Position numbers and translations under genes: made by a program
Part shown: piece after piece, positions 1-10,737 of the stretch
How the letters are laid out: each line of letters starts with the position of its first letter
Numbering within the stretch: position 1 is the first letter of the stretch
The notes under the pieces: model-generated
What the model saw: only the letters and a program-made list of their open reading frames with translations
The model's database searches: none
What the model was told of the DNA's origin: nothing
DNA from: Bartonella grahamii ATCC 700132
Lineage (GTDB): Bacteria; Pseudomonadota; Alphaproteobacteria; Rhizobiales; Rhizobiaceae
DNA: 64,000 bases
Assembly (NCBI RefSeq): GCF_000518085.1
Contig: NZ_JACX01000008.1
Span: 44,607 to 108,606 of the forward strand
Direction of reading: 5' to 3'

Positions 1-1430
1 GTTTACATGGTTCTCATTTGCTCTAGTCTTTACCTCAAGCATATTGCCATGTTAGGAGCAGGTGTTGATTTACAAGTAATAGCAAACGTAAAAGCTTGGT
101 AGATGACGCCATAAAATTACTCATAAATTAGTAATGGATTGGAGTGATATTCTGAATTTTAAAAACATTTTGTACAACAATGGTTATAATAGCGTATCTG
201 ACTTTACGTTTATTTCTTCTTACAAGCATTCATATATGGCGTTCGTCTATGTGTTTTTCATTATATTCATAAAAATAAGATTGACGATAATCTATGGATA
301 GTCCGTGGCTGAAAGTAGAAAAGAAAAGCGTAATATTACACTAAAGTTTCGTATCTCTTTATCATGAGAAGTATGAAGGTTATTAAAAAGGTTATTAAAT
401 AAGTCCATTTTTCTTGCCAAAAGTGATTTTTTCTTTTTATGCTTACCGCTCATTTTATGACGCAGCCCGTTAGTATAGCGTAAAATTGATAGGGCATCAT
501 CGTTTTATGTTTTTTATCCATATGCTTTTTCTTGTTTGTGATGTGCCATAGTATGGCTATTCATTGATTCAATGGACGAAGATTTAAAATAAGGGAATCT
601 TACGTTCTTGAGATCTCTCATGTAAGTTGTAAAATGATGAGTTATGATTGTAAATCAATGCATTATTTACGTTAGAAGAACAGACTATAACAATTTTTGA
701 GCATAGAAACTACTGTGTGTATTATTTTACGGGATCATTTAAATGATAGAGATTAAGAGAAACTGTCTGCATTGATCTCGGTTTATTATGTTAAAATGCG
801 TTAGAGCCTGTTGGTTATTGTAAAATAGTTTATCGTTATTTGAAATGATTATAGGACGTGATTCGAAACAAATATCTTCAGAGTTCTCATTTTTTCATAA
901 AATTAAGCTGTTTAAATTCTTCATTGATTGTTACATGAGAGATGCGACAATATTTTAATAATCATTTACAAAATTTTTTATGAAGATAGATAAGATTTTA
1001 TTTCTCTAAATTTATTGTTTTCTTGCAAGAAGATGTTTTTCATTTTTTACGGTTATTTATGTAAGATTTTAAAAATCTACATTTTTCTTTTTGTGGTGAT
1101 TGCTGTTGGAAAAGTGATTCTACTTTTACATAGTTTGATTTTTATAGGGTGGATACGTAGAAATTACGGTTTTTTTAATTATGATCATCAGAATTATGAA
1201 AGAAACTATTTAAAAGTTATAATGATCGTAGATTCTAATTGATGCTTCTTGAAATAAAATTGCTTCAAATTGGGTCATTTTAAACTTTTTTTGCCTAAAT
1301 TTAAACATTTTTAAACAATTTATAACTCTTTTATGTTTTTTTGCGTAGAAGATGATAAGAATTTCTTGTTGTTTAAAGAATTTTATTCCATAGCAAGAAT
1401 ATTGCATCGGCTATCTTAGTGGTTGATGTG
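1..1430. other. gene-poor region, no supportable gene
   Basis: No open frame here looks like a real protein: the longest plus-strand frame (about 1015-1242) is a low-complexity Phe/Ile/Tyr-rich stretch without a ribosome binding site. The first 103 bases form an open frame running in from upstream, ending at a TAG at 100-102, with a tail that faintly resembles the C-terminus of a tyrosine recombinase, but this is too short to call. The stretch is strongly AT-rich and has many stops in all frames, as expected for a decayed region in a reduced genome. Confidence 0.5.
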
Positions 1431-1453
1431 AGAGGACGATCGGGGAACCTCCT

Positions 1454-1464
1454 CCCCCCCCCCC
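1454..1464. repeat. C11 homopolymer tract
   Basis: Eleven consecutive C residues lie inside a short GC-rich island in an AT-rich background, about 25 bases before a strong hairpin terminator. A run this long is prone to slipped-strand mispairing. No coding frame crosses it, so any effect would be on an RNA or a promoter, not on a reading frame. Confidence 0.8.
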
Positions 1465-1487
1465 GCGTGGATCCCCTAGATTGTCTG

Positions 1488-1520
1488 GCCTGACTGAGGA
1501 TTTCCTCAGTCAGGCTTTTT
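1488..1520 (+). terminator. strong rho-independent terminator
   Basis: A perfect 13-bp inverted repeat (1488-1500 with 1503-1515), a 2-base loop and an immediate run of five T form a textbook intrinsic terminator. No protein gene ends just upstream, so it probably closes a small RNA transcript that includes the GC-rich island at about 1425-1487. Confidence 0.8.
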
Positions 1521-1750
1521 ATAATTGTTTTAGGGGATGTTGTAGCGTGTTATTAGGGGGAAGTGTAAGATCTGTTATTGTTTCGCCTATACTACCTAAA
1601 TACATGGGGGGCAGGTCTTGTTGGGCAGATAGTGTTAGCGTATTCATTTTCAATAATTTGATTTTTCTTTATTGAGGCATCGTTGAATGCTATAAGGAGA
1701 ATCATAAAAGGAATCTATGTTTGTGTTCTGTGATCTTTAGGTAAGAGATA

Positions 1751-2128
1751 ATGGAATCTTTTTCGCGTCGTATTGTTTTTATTTTATTTGTATTTTTTAT
1801 TTTTGGCGCTGTATTTTTTGCTTCTCAAAGTAGTGCTGTTTATCAGTTTTTTTCCGGTCGCTCTTCTTTTTCTTCTCAGAAGCTTGATGTAACAGAGGAG
1901 GAGTTGTTAGAGAGATTGTCTGTATCTTTTCCAGATATTATCAAGCATCTTTCTAAGATGAGTCCTCAACAGCAAGAGTTGTTTATTGCGCAGCTGCGTC
2001 GTGATGTAATTGCGCTTGCTTTTAAAAGTGGTCAGAGTCGTGAGCAGGCTCACAAATCTGGTGAAACTGTTGCTATGGCTCTTTCAAAAGCGATTTCTCG
2101 TCCTTCCATTGCTAATGCTTATTTTTAG
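1751..2128 (+). CDS. small membrane-anchored hypothetical protein
   Basis: A 125-residue protein that I do not recognise. Residues 8-26 form one hydrophobic segment (Phe/Ile/Val-rich) after a short basic start (SFSRR), so it is probably a signal anchor with the rest in the periplasm. The remainder is polar and looks helical, with an acidic stretch around TEEELLERL and a Gln-rich SPQQQELF stretch. Codon use resembles that of the neighbouring real genes. It stands alone, more than 200 bases after the terminator at 1488-1520 and without a same-strand partner within 1.3 kb. Function unknown; it could be a lineage-specific envelope protein. Confidence 0.5.
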   Translation: MESFSRRIVFILFVFFIFGAVFFASQSSAVYQFFSGRSSFSSQKLDVTEEELLERLSVSFPDIIKHLSKMSPQQQELFIAQLRRDVIALAFKSGQSREQAHKSGETVAMALSKAISRPSIANAYF

Positions 2129-3436
2129 CTGTTTTTTTAATCGCGCTTTTGGATTTTATTTTAAGCAGCAAGAGCTTTTCATGAATTGTTGAAAAGTCCG
2201 AGGAGATAATCAATTTGTAAGATAATTAGCAAAGTTTATCTTACTCAAAAGATAGGCAATCGGAGTATAAGGATAATGTTGCAATCATTGCAGGAGTGAA
2301 AGCAAGTCTGTCAAGGGTATTGGTCAAGTTAATTGCATTATCAATCGCTACAATGACAAAAGCAGTATTGACTATAATAAAACACGTTAATCGCATTTTA
2401 TATGCCAGTTGTTTTTTTATTTGATATGGGTAAATAAAAAAATTTTAAGGGATTTAGGCTTCCTTTGTTCTACGGATTTTAGGATATTTGTTCATTTGTA
2501 TGATTTCTGAAAATGAGGTGCAAGGCTGATAAGGTGATAGTTTGTGACAAAGAAAAAAATATTTGAATGAAGATGAGGGTTTATTTTTATTTAAAGGGCT
2601 TTGGGGGTATTGAGTTTTCTAACATTTTTCAAAAAACAGACAAAAGTAATTGTTAAGCTTTGTTGTAGGGACAAAGACGGATATAGTTTTTTTAGCATAT
2701 TGTTTTATAATGATAATTTGTCATTTTCATATTGAGTGAGAATCTTAAGAATTGTAAAATTCTCTCGTTTTAAATTTATTCATGGTGAAAAAATCAAAAT
2801 TAGTTTCTTGTGCACTACAAGTGAGAGGCTTGTGTGGATAAAAGCTCTTTCAAAAGAAGAAGTAAAAAGCTTCTTTGAGGCATCTTGAGAGCTAAAAGTC
2901 TGTTGCAATCTTTTGAATTAGTAAAGAGTATGATGGTTTTAGTATATTTATGAATTTTTTATGCGCAATGATGGGAGTGGGGATTTTTTTATGATTTGTT
3001 GGGGTTTTATCGGACATAAAGAGTGCTGTGGGTGTTTATTAACCAGAGAGAAGTGTTGATAACAGTTTATATTTTTTGTGAAACTTTTTTGATATTGAGG
3101 ATCTTCGGTAAAAAGATGTTCTTGTCTCTCTTTAAGATGCTATTTTTTTAATATAAAAATTGAGTGATACAATAGTGATAGCAGAAATTTACAGATTATA
3201 TCATTTTATTTAATACGCTATAAGATTAATTATAGTCTCTTTATTTTTTTTATTTTATGATATAGATAAATCTATAATTTGTGCATAAAGAGATTTTCTT
3301 TTGTTGCAGAATTTTATCTTGAAATTGTCTTACTCTTTCCTTTTTCAAGCCGTTCTTTTGCTTTCTTTTTTTGTACAATACATTTGCAAATTATTTGCAG
3401 CTAGAATTTGAGAATGTTTGAGTGAAGAGAGAGAAA
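2129..3436. other. non-coding stretch of 1.3 kb
   Basis: No open frame of believable composition is seen on either strand. The sequence is AT-rich with frequent stops. I could not find a tRNA, a clear hairpin terminator or a recognisable gene remnant. The promoter of the lytic transglycosylase gene must lie at its right end. Confidence 0.5.
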
Positions 3437-3946
3437 ATGCAATTTTTGAAAATCTTGTTAAATACAGCGTGTGCTGTATTTTTTGTAATTGATATAAGTT
3501 GGACTCATAGTGTCTTAAATGTTGCGGAATCAGGAGAAGCTTCAGTAATTGTTGCTTCTAAGATTTCTGATCGTCCTTATGAGTTTCTTATTCAGAAACT
3601 TGCGAATAAATATAATGTTCCCGTTAATTTAGCACATGCTGTTGTAAAAGTTGAAAGTAATTATAAGGCAGGTATAAAGGGGGCTGCTGGCGAAATAGGT
3701 TTGATGCAAATTAAACCCTCTACGGCACGAGGGTTGGGCTTTAGTGGTTCTGTACAGGATTTGTACGATCCTGCGACCAACCTTGAATATGGTATGCGTT
3801 ATTTGGCACGGGCGTATAAACTCAGTGGTGGAAGTACGTGTGGTACAATCCTTAAATATAACGCAGGTCATGCTGCAAAAAAAATGAATTCCATTTCGGC
3901 GAAATATTGCGCAAAAGTGAAAACTTATCTGGCTTCATTAAAATAA
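3437..3946 (+). CDS. lytic transglycosylase, SLT domain
   Basis: A 169-residue secreted protein of the soluble lytic transglycosylase (SLT, goose-lysozyme-like) fold, which cleaves the MurNAc-GlcNAc bond of peptidoglycan to form 1,6-anhydroMurNAc. The N-terminus (about 25 residues) is hydrophobic and looks like a signal peptide. The SLT signatures follow in order: the catalytic Glu in VVKVESNY, then GEIGLMQIKPSTARGLG, then the AGH segment near the C-terminus. The ATG at 3437 is preferred over the in-frame GTG at 3422 because a purine-rich AGAGAG stretch precedes it. It is compact, like VirB1-type enzymes, but no type IV secretion genes are adjacent. It may remodel the wall during growth or secretion-system assembly. 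Confidence 0.85.
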   Translation: MQFLKILLNTACAVFFVIDISWTHSVLNVAESGEASVIVASKISDRPYEFLIQKLANKYNVPVNLAHAVVKVESNYKAGIKGAAGEIGLMQIKPSTARGLGFSGSVQDLYDPATNLEYGMRYLARAYKLSGGSTCGTILKYNAGHAAKKMNSISAKYCAKVKTYLASLK

Positions 3947-4025
3947 AAACATCTTTTTAGACAGGTTTGTTGTAAAATATTTTAAGAGGCTATTTTCACG
4001 GAGCAGAAAATGTTTTATAAATTAA

Positions 4026-4420
4026 TGCGTCAGTCGGCTGGGCAGCCGCGCTTGTCTAATGCTAAAATGCGGCAGGTGAGGAAAGTCCGGGCTCCATGGA
4101 AAGACGGTGCCGGGTAACACCCGGCGGGGGTGACCCTAGGGAAAGTGCCACAGAAAGTAAACCGCCTATTTTTATAGGTAAGGGTGAAAGGGTGGAGTAA
4201 GAGCCCACCGCGCATTCAGTAATGAATGTGGCAAGGTAAACCCCACCGGGAGCAAGACCAAATAGAAATGACGTGCAAAATTTAATTTGCAGCCGATTTC
4301 CGGGCGAGTCATTCGGGTAGGTTGCACGAGGCGGATGGTAACATCCGTCCCAGATGAATGGTTGCCATGTAAAGTGTAAGCTTTACTCTACAGAACCCGG
4401 CTTATAGGCCGACTGATATT
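4026..4420 (+). ncRNA. rnpB: RNase P RNA (class A)
   Basis: This is the catalytic RNA of RNase P, which matures tRNA 5' ends. The outer P1 helix pairs 4031-4038 with 4408-4415. The conserved cores are present: GAGGAAAGTCCGGGCTCC near 4077, the AAAGTGCCACAGAAA segment near 4140, and GGTAAACCCC near 4235 leading into the distal P4-side strand. The size of about 390 nt fits alphaproteobacterial class A molecules. The ends are estimated from P1 pairing, so each may be off by a few bases. It lies directly upstream of the division and cell-wall cluster, on the same strand. Confidence 0.95.
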
Positions 4421-4682
4421 TCATGATGATACGCGATATTTTATAAGATCGATTATATGATCTTTTATGGAGTCTATGTGTTTGAAATGGACACTTGAGC
4501 AAAGAGTATTTTAAAAAATTATAACATTTCTTTAAGTATAATGCGTTAGGATCTGTCTTGGGATAACTTTAGTTTTTTCGTTCATTGTGATTAATATGAA
4601 AGTTGAAGGCTAGGTTACTCTAAAATCAGTTGCTATGAGAGAGCTGTTGATTTGAGACAGCATAACTTCAAGACGGATTATT

Positions 4683-5681
4683 TTGATAAAGCAGGATCAA
4701 AGAGCTGAACGCCATATTCCAGTGTTGTTGCAGCCAGTTTTGGCTGGGCTTATGCCATTGGTTGGAGCAAAAGTGATTGATGGCACCTTTGGTGCTGGTG
4801 GTTACACGTGCGCTTTGTTAAAGGCAGGGGCGGAGGTGATCGCTCTTGATCGTGATCCTCATGCTATTAGTGCGGGACAATCGCTTGTTGAAGAATTTTT
4901 TCCACGACTTCGTTTGGTGCAAATGGAATTTTCACAGTTGGATCGCGTTGTTGAAGAGAAGGTAGACGCTGTTATTTTGGATATTGGTGTCTCTTCAATG
5001 CAGCTTGATGAAGCTGAAAGGGGATTTTCTTTTCAAAAAGATGGTCCATTAGATATGCGAATGGCTCAGACTGGTTTTACTGCTGGGGATGTTGTAAATC
5101 ACTTAAAAGCAAGGGATTTGGCACGTATCTTTAAGATATTAGGAGAAGAGCGTTATGCGGGGCGAATTGCACGGATGATTGAAAAGCGTCGTGTTGTTCA
5201 GCCTTTTTTGCGTACAGGTGATTTGGCGTATGCTATCGAAGCGTTGATAGGACGTAAGCCGGGAGATCGTATTCATCCTGCAACACGTGTATTTCAGGCT
5301 CTTCGCATTTATGTTAATGATGAAATTGGTGAACTTGCACGTGGCTTATTTGCTGCTGAACGCATTTTGAAACCGGGTGGTCGTTTGGGTGTTGTCAGTT
5401 TTCATTCTCTTGAAGATCGTATGGTCAAAAGATTTTTTTCTTTTCGTTCAGGAGAGTGTATGAGATCACGCTATCTTCCTGAAATAAAAACGGCTCCAGC
5501 AACATTTTTCCCTTTGTTTAAAGGGGGGATAACTGCAAGTGAAGAGGAGTTACAGCAAAATCCTCGTTCACGTTCTGCGCGGTTGCGTATTGGTGTACGA
5601 ACTGAAGCAGAGGCTCTTGCAGCAGATATGAAATTATTTGGTTTAGCAGAGATTGCCAGTTTTGAAGGCGGCAAGAAATGA
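4683..5681 (+). CDS. rsmH: 16S rRNA m4C1402 methyltransferase RsmH (MraW)
   Basis: RsmH N4-methylates C1402 in the 16S rRNA decoding centre using S-adenosylmethionine. The 332-residue product begins with the typical [10 protein letters not shown] segment, followed by the SAM-binding GTFGAGGYT, then [15 protein letters not shown] and [13 protein letters not shown], all family signatures. The start is a TTG (4683); the frame has a stop at 4653 and no ATG in between, so a TTG or the adjacent ATT must be used. It is the first gene of the dcw cluster. The mraZ regulator that normally precedes it is absent; the 260 bases after rnpB have no usable frame. It overlaps ftsL by four bases (ATGA). Confidence 0.95.
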   Translation: MIKQDQRAERHIPVLLQPVLAGLMPLVGAKVIDGTFGAGGYTCALLKAGAEVIALDRDPHAISAGQSLVEEFFPRLRLVQMEFSQLDRVVEEKVDAVILDIGVSSMQLDEAERGFSFQKDGPLDMRMAQTGFTAGDVVNHLKARDLARIFKILGEERYAGRIARMIEKRRVVQPFLRTGDLAYAIEALIGRKPGDRIHPATRVFQALRIYVNDEIGELARGLFAAERILKPGGRLGVVSFHSLEDRMVKRFFSFRSGECMRSRYLPEIKTAPATFFPLFKGGITASEEELQQNPRSRSARLRIGVRTEAEALAADMKLFGLAEIASFEGGKK

Positions 5682-6082
5682 CAGTTTTTCGTACATTTGA
5701 TATGATCTTAGTGATGATTATGATTTGTATGGCAGGTCTTACTTATAAAGTAAAATATGATGTTCAAAAACGAATGAACGAAGTTCGTCATCTTGAGCAT
5801 GAAATTGCTGCAGCAAAAAATACGGTAAGTTTGCTTCGTGCTGAGTGGGCTGTGATGATAAGGCCTTCACGCATGCAAAAACTTGCAAAACGTTATCAAA
5901 AAGAACTTGAGTTAGAGGTTATACAGCCGCGTCAAATCGTGGCGTTTAAAGATATTCCGGTACGGATACATGATCAAATTGAAGAAGTGATTAAACAAAA
6001 TATCTTGGAAGATAATCAGGATATTTTGACAAATAATCGGGCTTCTCAGATAAATGGTGTTGTCCAAAAAGGCGCGCAGTAA
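5678..6082 (+). CDS. ftsL: cell division protein FtsL
   Basis: A 134-residue bitopic membrane protein in the standard ftsL position between rsmH and ftsI. It has a short N-terminus, one membrane segment (about residues 7-23), and then a periplasmic helix with heptad-like spacing ([22 protein letters not shown]) expected to form a coiled coil with FtsB. FtsL sequences are poorly conserved, so identification rests on topology, size and context. FtsL links FtsQ to FtsW/FtsI in the divisome. The start overlaps rsmH and the stop overlaps the ftsI start (TAATG), suggesting translational coupling. Confidence 0.85.
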   Translation: MTVFRTFDMILVMIMICMAGLTYKVKYDVQKRMNEVRHLEHEIAAAKNTVSLLRAEWAVMIRPSRMQKLAKRYQKELELEVIQPRQIVAFKDIPVRIHDQIEEVIKQNILEDNQDILTNNRASQINGVVQKGAQ

Positions 6083-7824
6083 TGAAATCGACTTTTTTAT
6101 TCTCACAGAAGAAAAAGCACTTAAAGAATTCGTTGAATAATCATAATGTTTCTGTTCGTCGTCCTTATTCTAGTCGTCCACGTTTGCTTTTTTCGTTGTT
6201 CTGCTTTTTAATTTTATATGGCATCATGGGGGCTTGCCTTATTTCTTACGGGTTGGAAGGTGGACAGATTGAAGAAGCAAAGGGGCCAGGAGTTCTTCAA
6301 TTGATGGCACGGCCTGATATTGTTGATCGTAATGGTCGTTTATTGGCAACAGATATTAAAACTTATTCACTTTTTGCTGAGCCACGACGTATTATTGATG
6401 TGGATGAAACAATTGAATTGCTCTCAACAGTTTTGCCTGATCTTAATTGGCAGGAAACCTATAAGCGCTTAAAAAGAAAATCTGGTTTTTCTTGGATACA
6501 GCGTGGGTTAACACCAATGCAGAAGACGCAAATTATGGCTCTTGGTATACCAGGAATTGGTTTTCGAACTGAAATTCGTCGTTTTTATCCTGATGGACCT
6601 GTAACTTCCCATATTCTCGGTATGGTGAATGTTGATAATCAGGGCATTGCAGGTATGGAAAAATATATTGATGATGCGGGGTTGAGTGCTTTACGTGCCG
6701 CTGGTCTTGCCATGGAAGAATCATTAAAACAAGTTCAACTTTCGATTGATGTGCGTGTTCAGGCAATTGTTCATGATGAACTTATTCAGGCTATGAAGCG
6801 TTATAGGGCAATTGCTGCAGGAGCTGTTATTTTAAATATACATACGGGGGAAGTTTTGGCTTTGGCATCACTACCAGATTTTGATCCTGGAAATCCTATT
6901 GAAGCTTTAAAAAGTGATCGTCTCAATCGGATGACGGCAGGAGCTTTTGAAATGGGATCGATCATTAAAAGTTTTACGACAGCCATGGCTCTTGATTCTG
7001 ATATTTTTCATTTAAACAGTATTATTGATGCTTCAAAGCCAATAAAAGCAAGTAGTGGGTATACTATTCATGATTTTCATGGGAAAAATCGTCCCTTAAC
7101 GTTATGGGAGGTTTTTATTTATTCCTCCAATATTGGTTCTGCTAAAGAGGCATTGGCGATAGGGATTGATAAACATCGTGGTTTTTTGCAAAAACTTGGG
7201 TTACTGGATCGTCTTACAACAGAGTTGCCTGAAGTTGCCCATCCTATTGTGCCACATCATTGGAAGGATATCCATTCTATGACGATTTCTTTTGGGCATG
7301 GTATGGCAACAACACCTTTGCAAACAGCTGTTGGGGCTGCTGCTTTAATGAATGGTGGTTGGTTAATTGCTCCGACATTTTTAAAACGTACAAAAGGACA
7401 AACGTTGCACCATGCAAAACGGGTTTTGCAGGCTAAAACAAGTCAAAATATGCGTTACCTTTATAAATTAAATAGTGATATTGGTTCTGGACGTAATGCA
7501 AAAGTCGAAGGTTATCGTGTAGGTGGTAAGACAGGAACAGCTGAAAAAGTTGAAAATGGAAAATATTCTAAAACAAAAAATTTCAATAGTTTTCTTGCTG
7601 CTTTTCCTATTGATGATCCTGTTTACGTTGTTTTAACAATTATTGATGAACCAAAGCCTGCAGAAGGACAGCGTTCAGCAACAGCGGGGATGAATGCTGG
7701 ACCAATGCTTGCTAATATTGTTCGTCGCACAGCTAGTTTTCTTGGTGTAAAACCCGATTTTAAAAAAGAATATGAGCCTCTTTTAAGTAAAAAGAGCAAT
7801 TCAAGTTTCGTTAAACAACGGTAA
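6082..7824 (+). CDS. ftsI: peptidoglycan transpeptidase FtsI (PBP3)
   Basis: FtsI is the septum-specific DD-transpeptidase that cross-links peptidoglycan at the division site. The 580-residue protein has a basic N-terminus, one membrane anchor (about residues 35-57), a PBP dimerisation domain, and the penicillin-binding transpeptidase domain. The three active-site motifs are visible: S293-I-I-K296 with the acylated serine, S348-S-N350, and K483-T-G. The length is typical. It begins one base inside the ftsL stop codon and is followed directly by murE. It works with FtsW, encoded about 5.5 kb downstream. Confidence 0.97.
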   Translation: MKSTFLFSQKKKHLKNSLNNHNVSVRRPYSSRPRLLFSLFCFLILYGIMGACLISYGLEGGQIEEAKGPGVLQLMARPDIVDRNGRLLATDIKTYSLFAEPRRIIDVDETIELLSTVLPDLNWQETYKRLKRKSGFSWIQRGLTPMQKTQIMALGIPGIGFRTEIRRFYPDGPVTSHILGMVNVDNQGIAGMEKYIDDAGLSALRAAGLAMEESLKQVQLSIDVRVQAIVHDELIQAMKRYRAIAAGAVILNIHTGEVLALASLPDFDPGNPIEALKSDRLNRMTAGAFEMGSIIKSFTTAMALDSDIFHLNSIIDASKPIKASSGYTIHDFHGKNRPLTLWEVFIYSSNIGSAKEALAIGIDKHRGFLQKLGLLDRLTTELPEVAHPIVPHHWKDIHSMTISFGHGMATTPLQTAVGAAALMNGGWLIAPTFLKRTKGQTLHHAKRVLQAKTSQNMRYLYKLNSDIGSGRNAKVEGYRVGGKTGTAEKVENGKYSKTKNFNSFLAAFPIDDPVYVVLTIIDEPKPAEGQRSATAGMNAGPMLANIVRRTASFLGVKPDFKKEYEPLLSKKSNSSFVKQR

Positions 7825-7846
7825 AATGAATAAAAGGTGCATCGTT

Positions 7847-9298
7847 ATGTTGTTTGGAACAGTTTTTACAGAATGTCTTGAAGATCAGAATCTTTCTTCA
7901 ATGGAAATAACAGGAATCAGTGCAGATTCTCGACAAGTCTTGCCAGGCTATGTTTTTGTCGCTGTTCAAGGAAAAAAAAGTGATGGAAGACACTATATAG
8001 ATGATGCGATAAAGCGTGGTGCACGAGCAATTGTTACAGATTGTCATGCTGTTCTTGAGGATTTACCTGTTCCCATTTTACGTGTTTCTAATGTTCGTCA
8101 TAGTTTAGCGTTGGCAGCTGCACGTTTTTACGGTTCTCAGCCTGAAACGGTCGTTGCTGTGACTGGTACAAGTGGTAAAACATCTGTTGTCTCTTTTATT
8201 CGGCAAATTTGGACTCATGTTGGATTTTGTGCTGCGAGTATAGGAACAGTTGGTGTTGTTTCTCCTAAACAGAATGTTTATGGTTCTCTCACAACACCTG
8301 ATCCGGTTGCCTTGCACCGTCTTCTTTGTGAAATTTCTCATGAAGGTGTGACGCATGCAGCCCTTGAAGCATCTTCGCATGGGCTTGATCAAGGACGACT
8401 TGATGGAGTTCGTTTAACGGCTGGTGCCTTTACCAATTTAGGGCGAGATCACATGGATTATCACACGGGGGTAGAGGATTATTTGCGGGCTAAAATGAAG
8501 TTGTTTGATACACTTTTGCCTGTATCTGCTCCCGCTTTGATTTTTGCTGATGATGTCTATTCACAAAAGGTTATTGATGTTGTTACACAAGCGCGCCGCC
8601 GTGTCTTGACAATTGGTCGTAAGGGGCAATTTATCACGATTAATCGTGTTGAACATCAACGCTCAAAACAGTGTATTGAGTGTCGTGTGGAAAATAATAT
8701 TTATACATTTGATTTGCCTTTGGCTGGAGATTTTCAGGTAGCCAATGCGCTTATGGCAGCGGGGTTAGCAATTGCAACGGGTGTTTCACCTCGTAAGGTT
8801 TTTTCTGCGCTTGAAACTTTGCAGGGGGCACCTGGGCGGTTAGAATTTGTCGGAAAGACAGAAAATAATGCGCCTGTTTATATTGATTATGCCCATAAAC
8901 CAGAAGCTTTGGAGCAGGTTTTGCTTTCTGTTCGTCCCTTTACACAAGGGCGTTTGATCGTTGTTTTTGGTTGTGGAGGAGATCGTGATCAAGGAAAAAG
9001 ACCTTTGATGGGAAAAATTGCGGCGGATAAAGCGGATATTGTTATTGTAACGGATGATAATCCTCGCACAGAAATGCCAGAAAAAATACGCAAGGATATT
9101 TTACAGGCAGTGCCAACAGCAATAGAGATAGCAGATCGTGGTGAGGCTATTTCTTACGCGGTGGAGCTTTTGAAAGCTGGTGATACATTAATCATTGCTG
9201 GAAAAGGTCATGAGGATGGCCAAATTATAGGGCAGACAACTTATCCTTTTTCAGATCGTCTGAAAGCGATAGAAGCTCTAGAGGACCGAAAGAAATGA
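7847..9298 (+). CDS. murE: UDP-MurNAc-tripeptide synthetase MurE
   Basis: MurE ligates meso-diaminopimelate to UDP-MurNAc-L-Ala-D-Glu in the cytoplasm, using ATP. The Mur ligase P-loop reads VTGTSGKTS, with Ser in place of the common Asn. The DDNPR motif near the C-terminal third is the signature of enzymes specific for meso-DAP rather than lysine. I chose the ATG at 7847 because AAAAGGTG lies 7 bases upstream; an in-frame ATG at 7826 (adding seven residues) is the alternative. It overlaps murF by four bases. It forms the ordered ligase series MurC-D-E-F with the neighbouring genes. Confidence 0.96.
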   Translation: MLFGTVFTECLEDQNLSSMEITGISADSRQVLPGYVFVAVQGKKSDGRHYIDDAIKRGARAIVTDCHAVLEDLPVPILRVSNVRHSLALAAARFYGSQPETVVAVTGTSGKTSVVSFIRQIWTHVGFCAASIGTVGVVSPKQNVYGSLTTPDPVALHRLLCEISHEGVTHAALEASSHGLDQGRLDGVRLTAGAFTNLGRDHMDYHTGVEDYLRAKMKLFDTLLPVSAPALIFADDVYSQKVIDVVTQARRRVLTIGRKGQFITINRVEHQRSKQCIECRVENNIYTFDLPLAGDFQVANALMAAGLAIATGVSPRKVFSALETLQGAPGRLEFVGKTENNAPVYIDYAHKPEALEQVLLSVRPFTQGRLIVVFGCGGDRDQGKRPLMGKIAADKADIVIVTDDNPRTEMPEKIRKDILQAVPTAIEIADRGEAISYAVELLKAGDTLIIAGKGHEDGQIIGQTTYPFSDRLKAIEALEDRKK

Positions 9299-10716
9299 CA
9301 GCTTTATGGGATAAGAAAGCACTTGTTGCTGCAATTAATGGTGTTGTAATGGGAAGCATGCCAGAAACTTTTTCTGGGGTTTCCATTGATAGCCGTACTC
9401 TTGCGGAAGGTGATATTTTTTTCTGCATTAAGGGGCATCATCTTGATGGTCATGATTTTGCTGCGCAAGCTTATGAACGAGGTGCAGGCGTTCTTATCGT
9501 TGCGGAACACCGTTTGAGGGATATGAAAAAAATATCTGCTCCACTTATTGTTGTTCCTGATGTTTTGCAAGCCCTAGAAAAACTTGCACAAGCTGCACGG
9601 AAACGTTCAAGAGCTAAGATTATTGCGATAACAGGATCGGTGGGAAAAACAACGACAAAAGAAACTTTGAAACAAGCACTTGCAATGACTGGGAACGTTC
9701 ATGCGAATCTTGCTTCTTTAAACAATTGCTGGGGGGTTCCACTCACTTTAGCGCGGATGCCTATAGAGAGTGATTATGGTATCTTTGAAATTGGCATGAA
9801 TCATAGAGATGAAATTCGCCCTCTGGTCAAACTGGTTTGTCCGCATGTTGCTCTCATTACGCATATTTGTGCAGGACATATGGGTTTTTTCAAAAATCTT
9901 GAAGAAATAGCAAAGGCAAAAGCTGAAATTTTTGAAGGATTAGATGAGAAAGGCATTGCCATTTTAAATGCGGATAGTGATTTTTTTTCTTATCTCGTTC
10001 AAAAAGCAAAGAAATGCGGTGTAAAGAATATCTTAAGCTTTGGTGAGAGCAAAAATGCTGATTATCAAGCGCGAGATATACGTCTTCTAACTGATCGTTC
10101 TTCTATGATTGTACGTATTAGGGAACGGGATAGGGAGGTTCAAATTGGTGCTCCCGGACGCCATATTGTGCAAAATAGTTTAGGGGTTATTGCTGCTTGT
10201 GATGCTATGGGAGTTGAGTTAGAGCCTGTTCTTCTTTCTTTTCGCCATTTTTCTTCTCAAAAGGGGCGAGGTGTTCGTTATCGACTGTCTTTATCAAATG
10301 GGGGTGAATTTTATCTCATTGATGAAAGCTATAATGCAAATCCTGCTTCTATGCGTGCTGCGCTTGAGCTTCTTGCTACAGGACCAGTCGGGGAAGAGGG
10401 GCGGCGAATTGCTATTTTAGGAGATATGCTAGAGTTAGGGGAGTATAGTGAAAAGCTTCATCGTGATTTAATAAAGCCAATACGTCTTTCCGGTGCTAAT
10501 CCGGTTTTTCTATTTGGTGAGGCGATGAAATCTTTAGTTAGTGATTTGTCTGCTGGTGTTAAGGTTCATTATGCTGAAAATATTGAGAAAATTTTATCTC
10601 TCCTTTTAGCAGAAATTTCTTCTGGGGATCTGCTTATGGTTAAATCATCCAATAGCCTTTGTTCATCAAATATTGTGACTGCATTGCTTGACCGCTATAA
10701 AGCGGTTTCTTCATAA
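9295..10716 (+). CDS. murF: UDP-MurNAc-pentapeptide synthetase MurF
   Basis: MurF adds D-Ala-D-Ala to the UDP-MurNAc-tripeptide, the last cytoplasmic step of the stem peptide. The 473-residue protein has the three-domain Mur ligase plan: an N-terminal UDP-binding domain, a central ATPase domain with [10 protein letters not shown], and a C-terminal domain containing [12 protein letters not shown], a MurF signature. Its D-Ala-D-Ala substrate comes from the ddl product encoded 9 kb downstream. It overlaps murE by four bases (ATGA), with a 21-base gap to mraY. Confidence 0.96.
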   Translation: MTALWDKKALVAAINGVVMGSMPETFSGVSIDSRTLAEGDIFFCIKGHHLDGHDFAAQAYERGAGVLIVAEHRLRDMKKISAPLIVVPDVLQALEKLAQAARKRSRAKIIAITGSVGKTTTKETLKQALAMTGNVHANLASLNNCWGVPLTLARMPIESDYGIFEIGMNHRDEIRPLVKLVCPHVALITHICAGHMGFFKNLEEIAKAKAEIFEGLDEKGIAILNADSDFFSYLVQKAKKCGVKNILSFGESKNADYQARDIRLLTDRSSMIVRIRERDREVQIGAPGRHIVQNSLGVIAACDAMGVELEPVLLSFRHFSSQKGRGVRYRLSLSNGGEFYLIDESYNANPASMRAALELLATGPVGEEGRRIAILGDMLELGEYSEKLHRDLIKPIRLSGANPVFLFGEAMKSLVSDLSAGVKVHYAENIEKILSLLLAEISSGDLLMVKSSNSLCSSNIVTALLDRYKAVSS

Positions 10717-10737
10717 TTTTAAGAGGTTTTTTGTACC

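Noticed and set aside
1..103. Open frame entering from the left edge with a tail faintly like a tyrosine recombinase C-terminus
   Set aside because: Only about 33 codons, and no catalytic His-x-x-Arg or Tyr is visible. It could be chance.
1015..1242. 75-codon plus-strand frame
   Set aside because: Low-complexity Phe/Ile/Tyr composition, no ribosome binding site, no family likeness.
1481..1675. 64-codon frame spanning the terminator at 1488-1520
   Set aside because: It runs through the hairpin terminator, so it is not a real gene.
3993..4008. 15-base segment TTTCACGGAGCAGAA before rnpB, repeated near 37513 before sspB
   Set aside because: A 15-base match is about what chance allows in 64 kb, and the two copies have opposite orientation relative to the genes.
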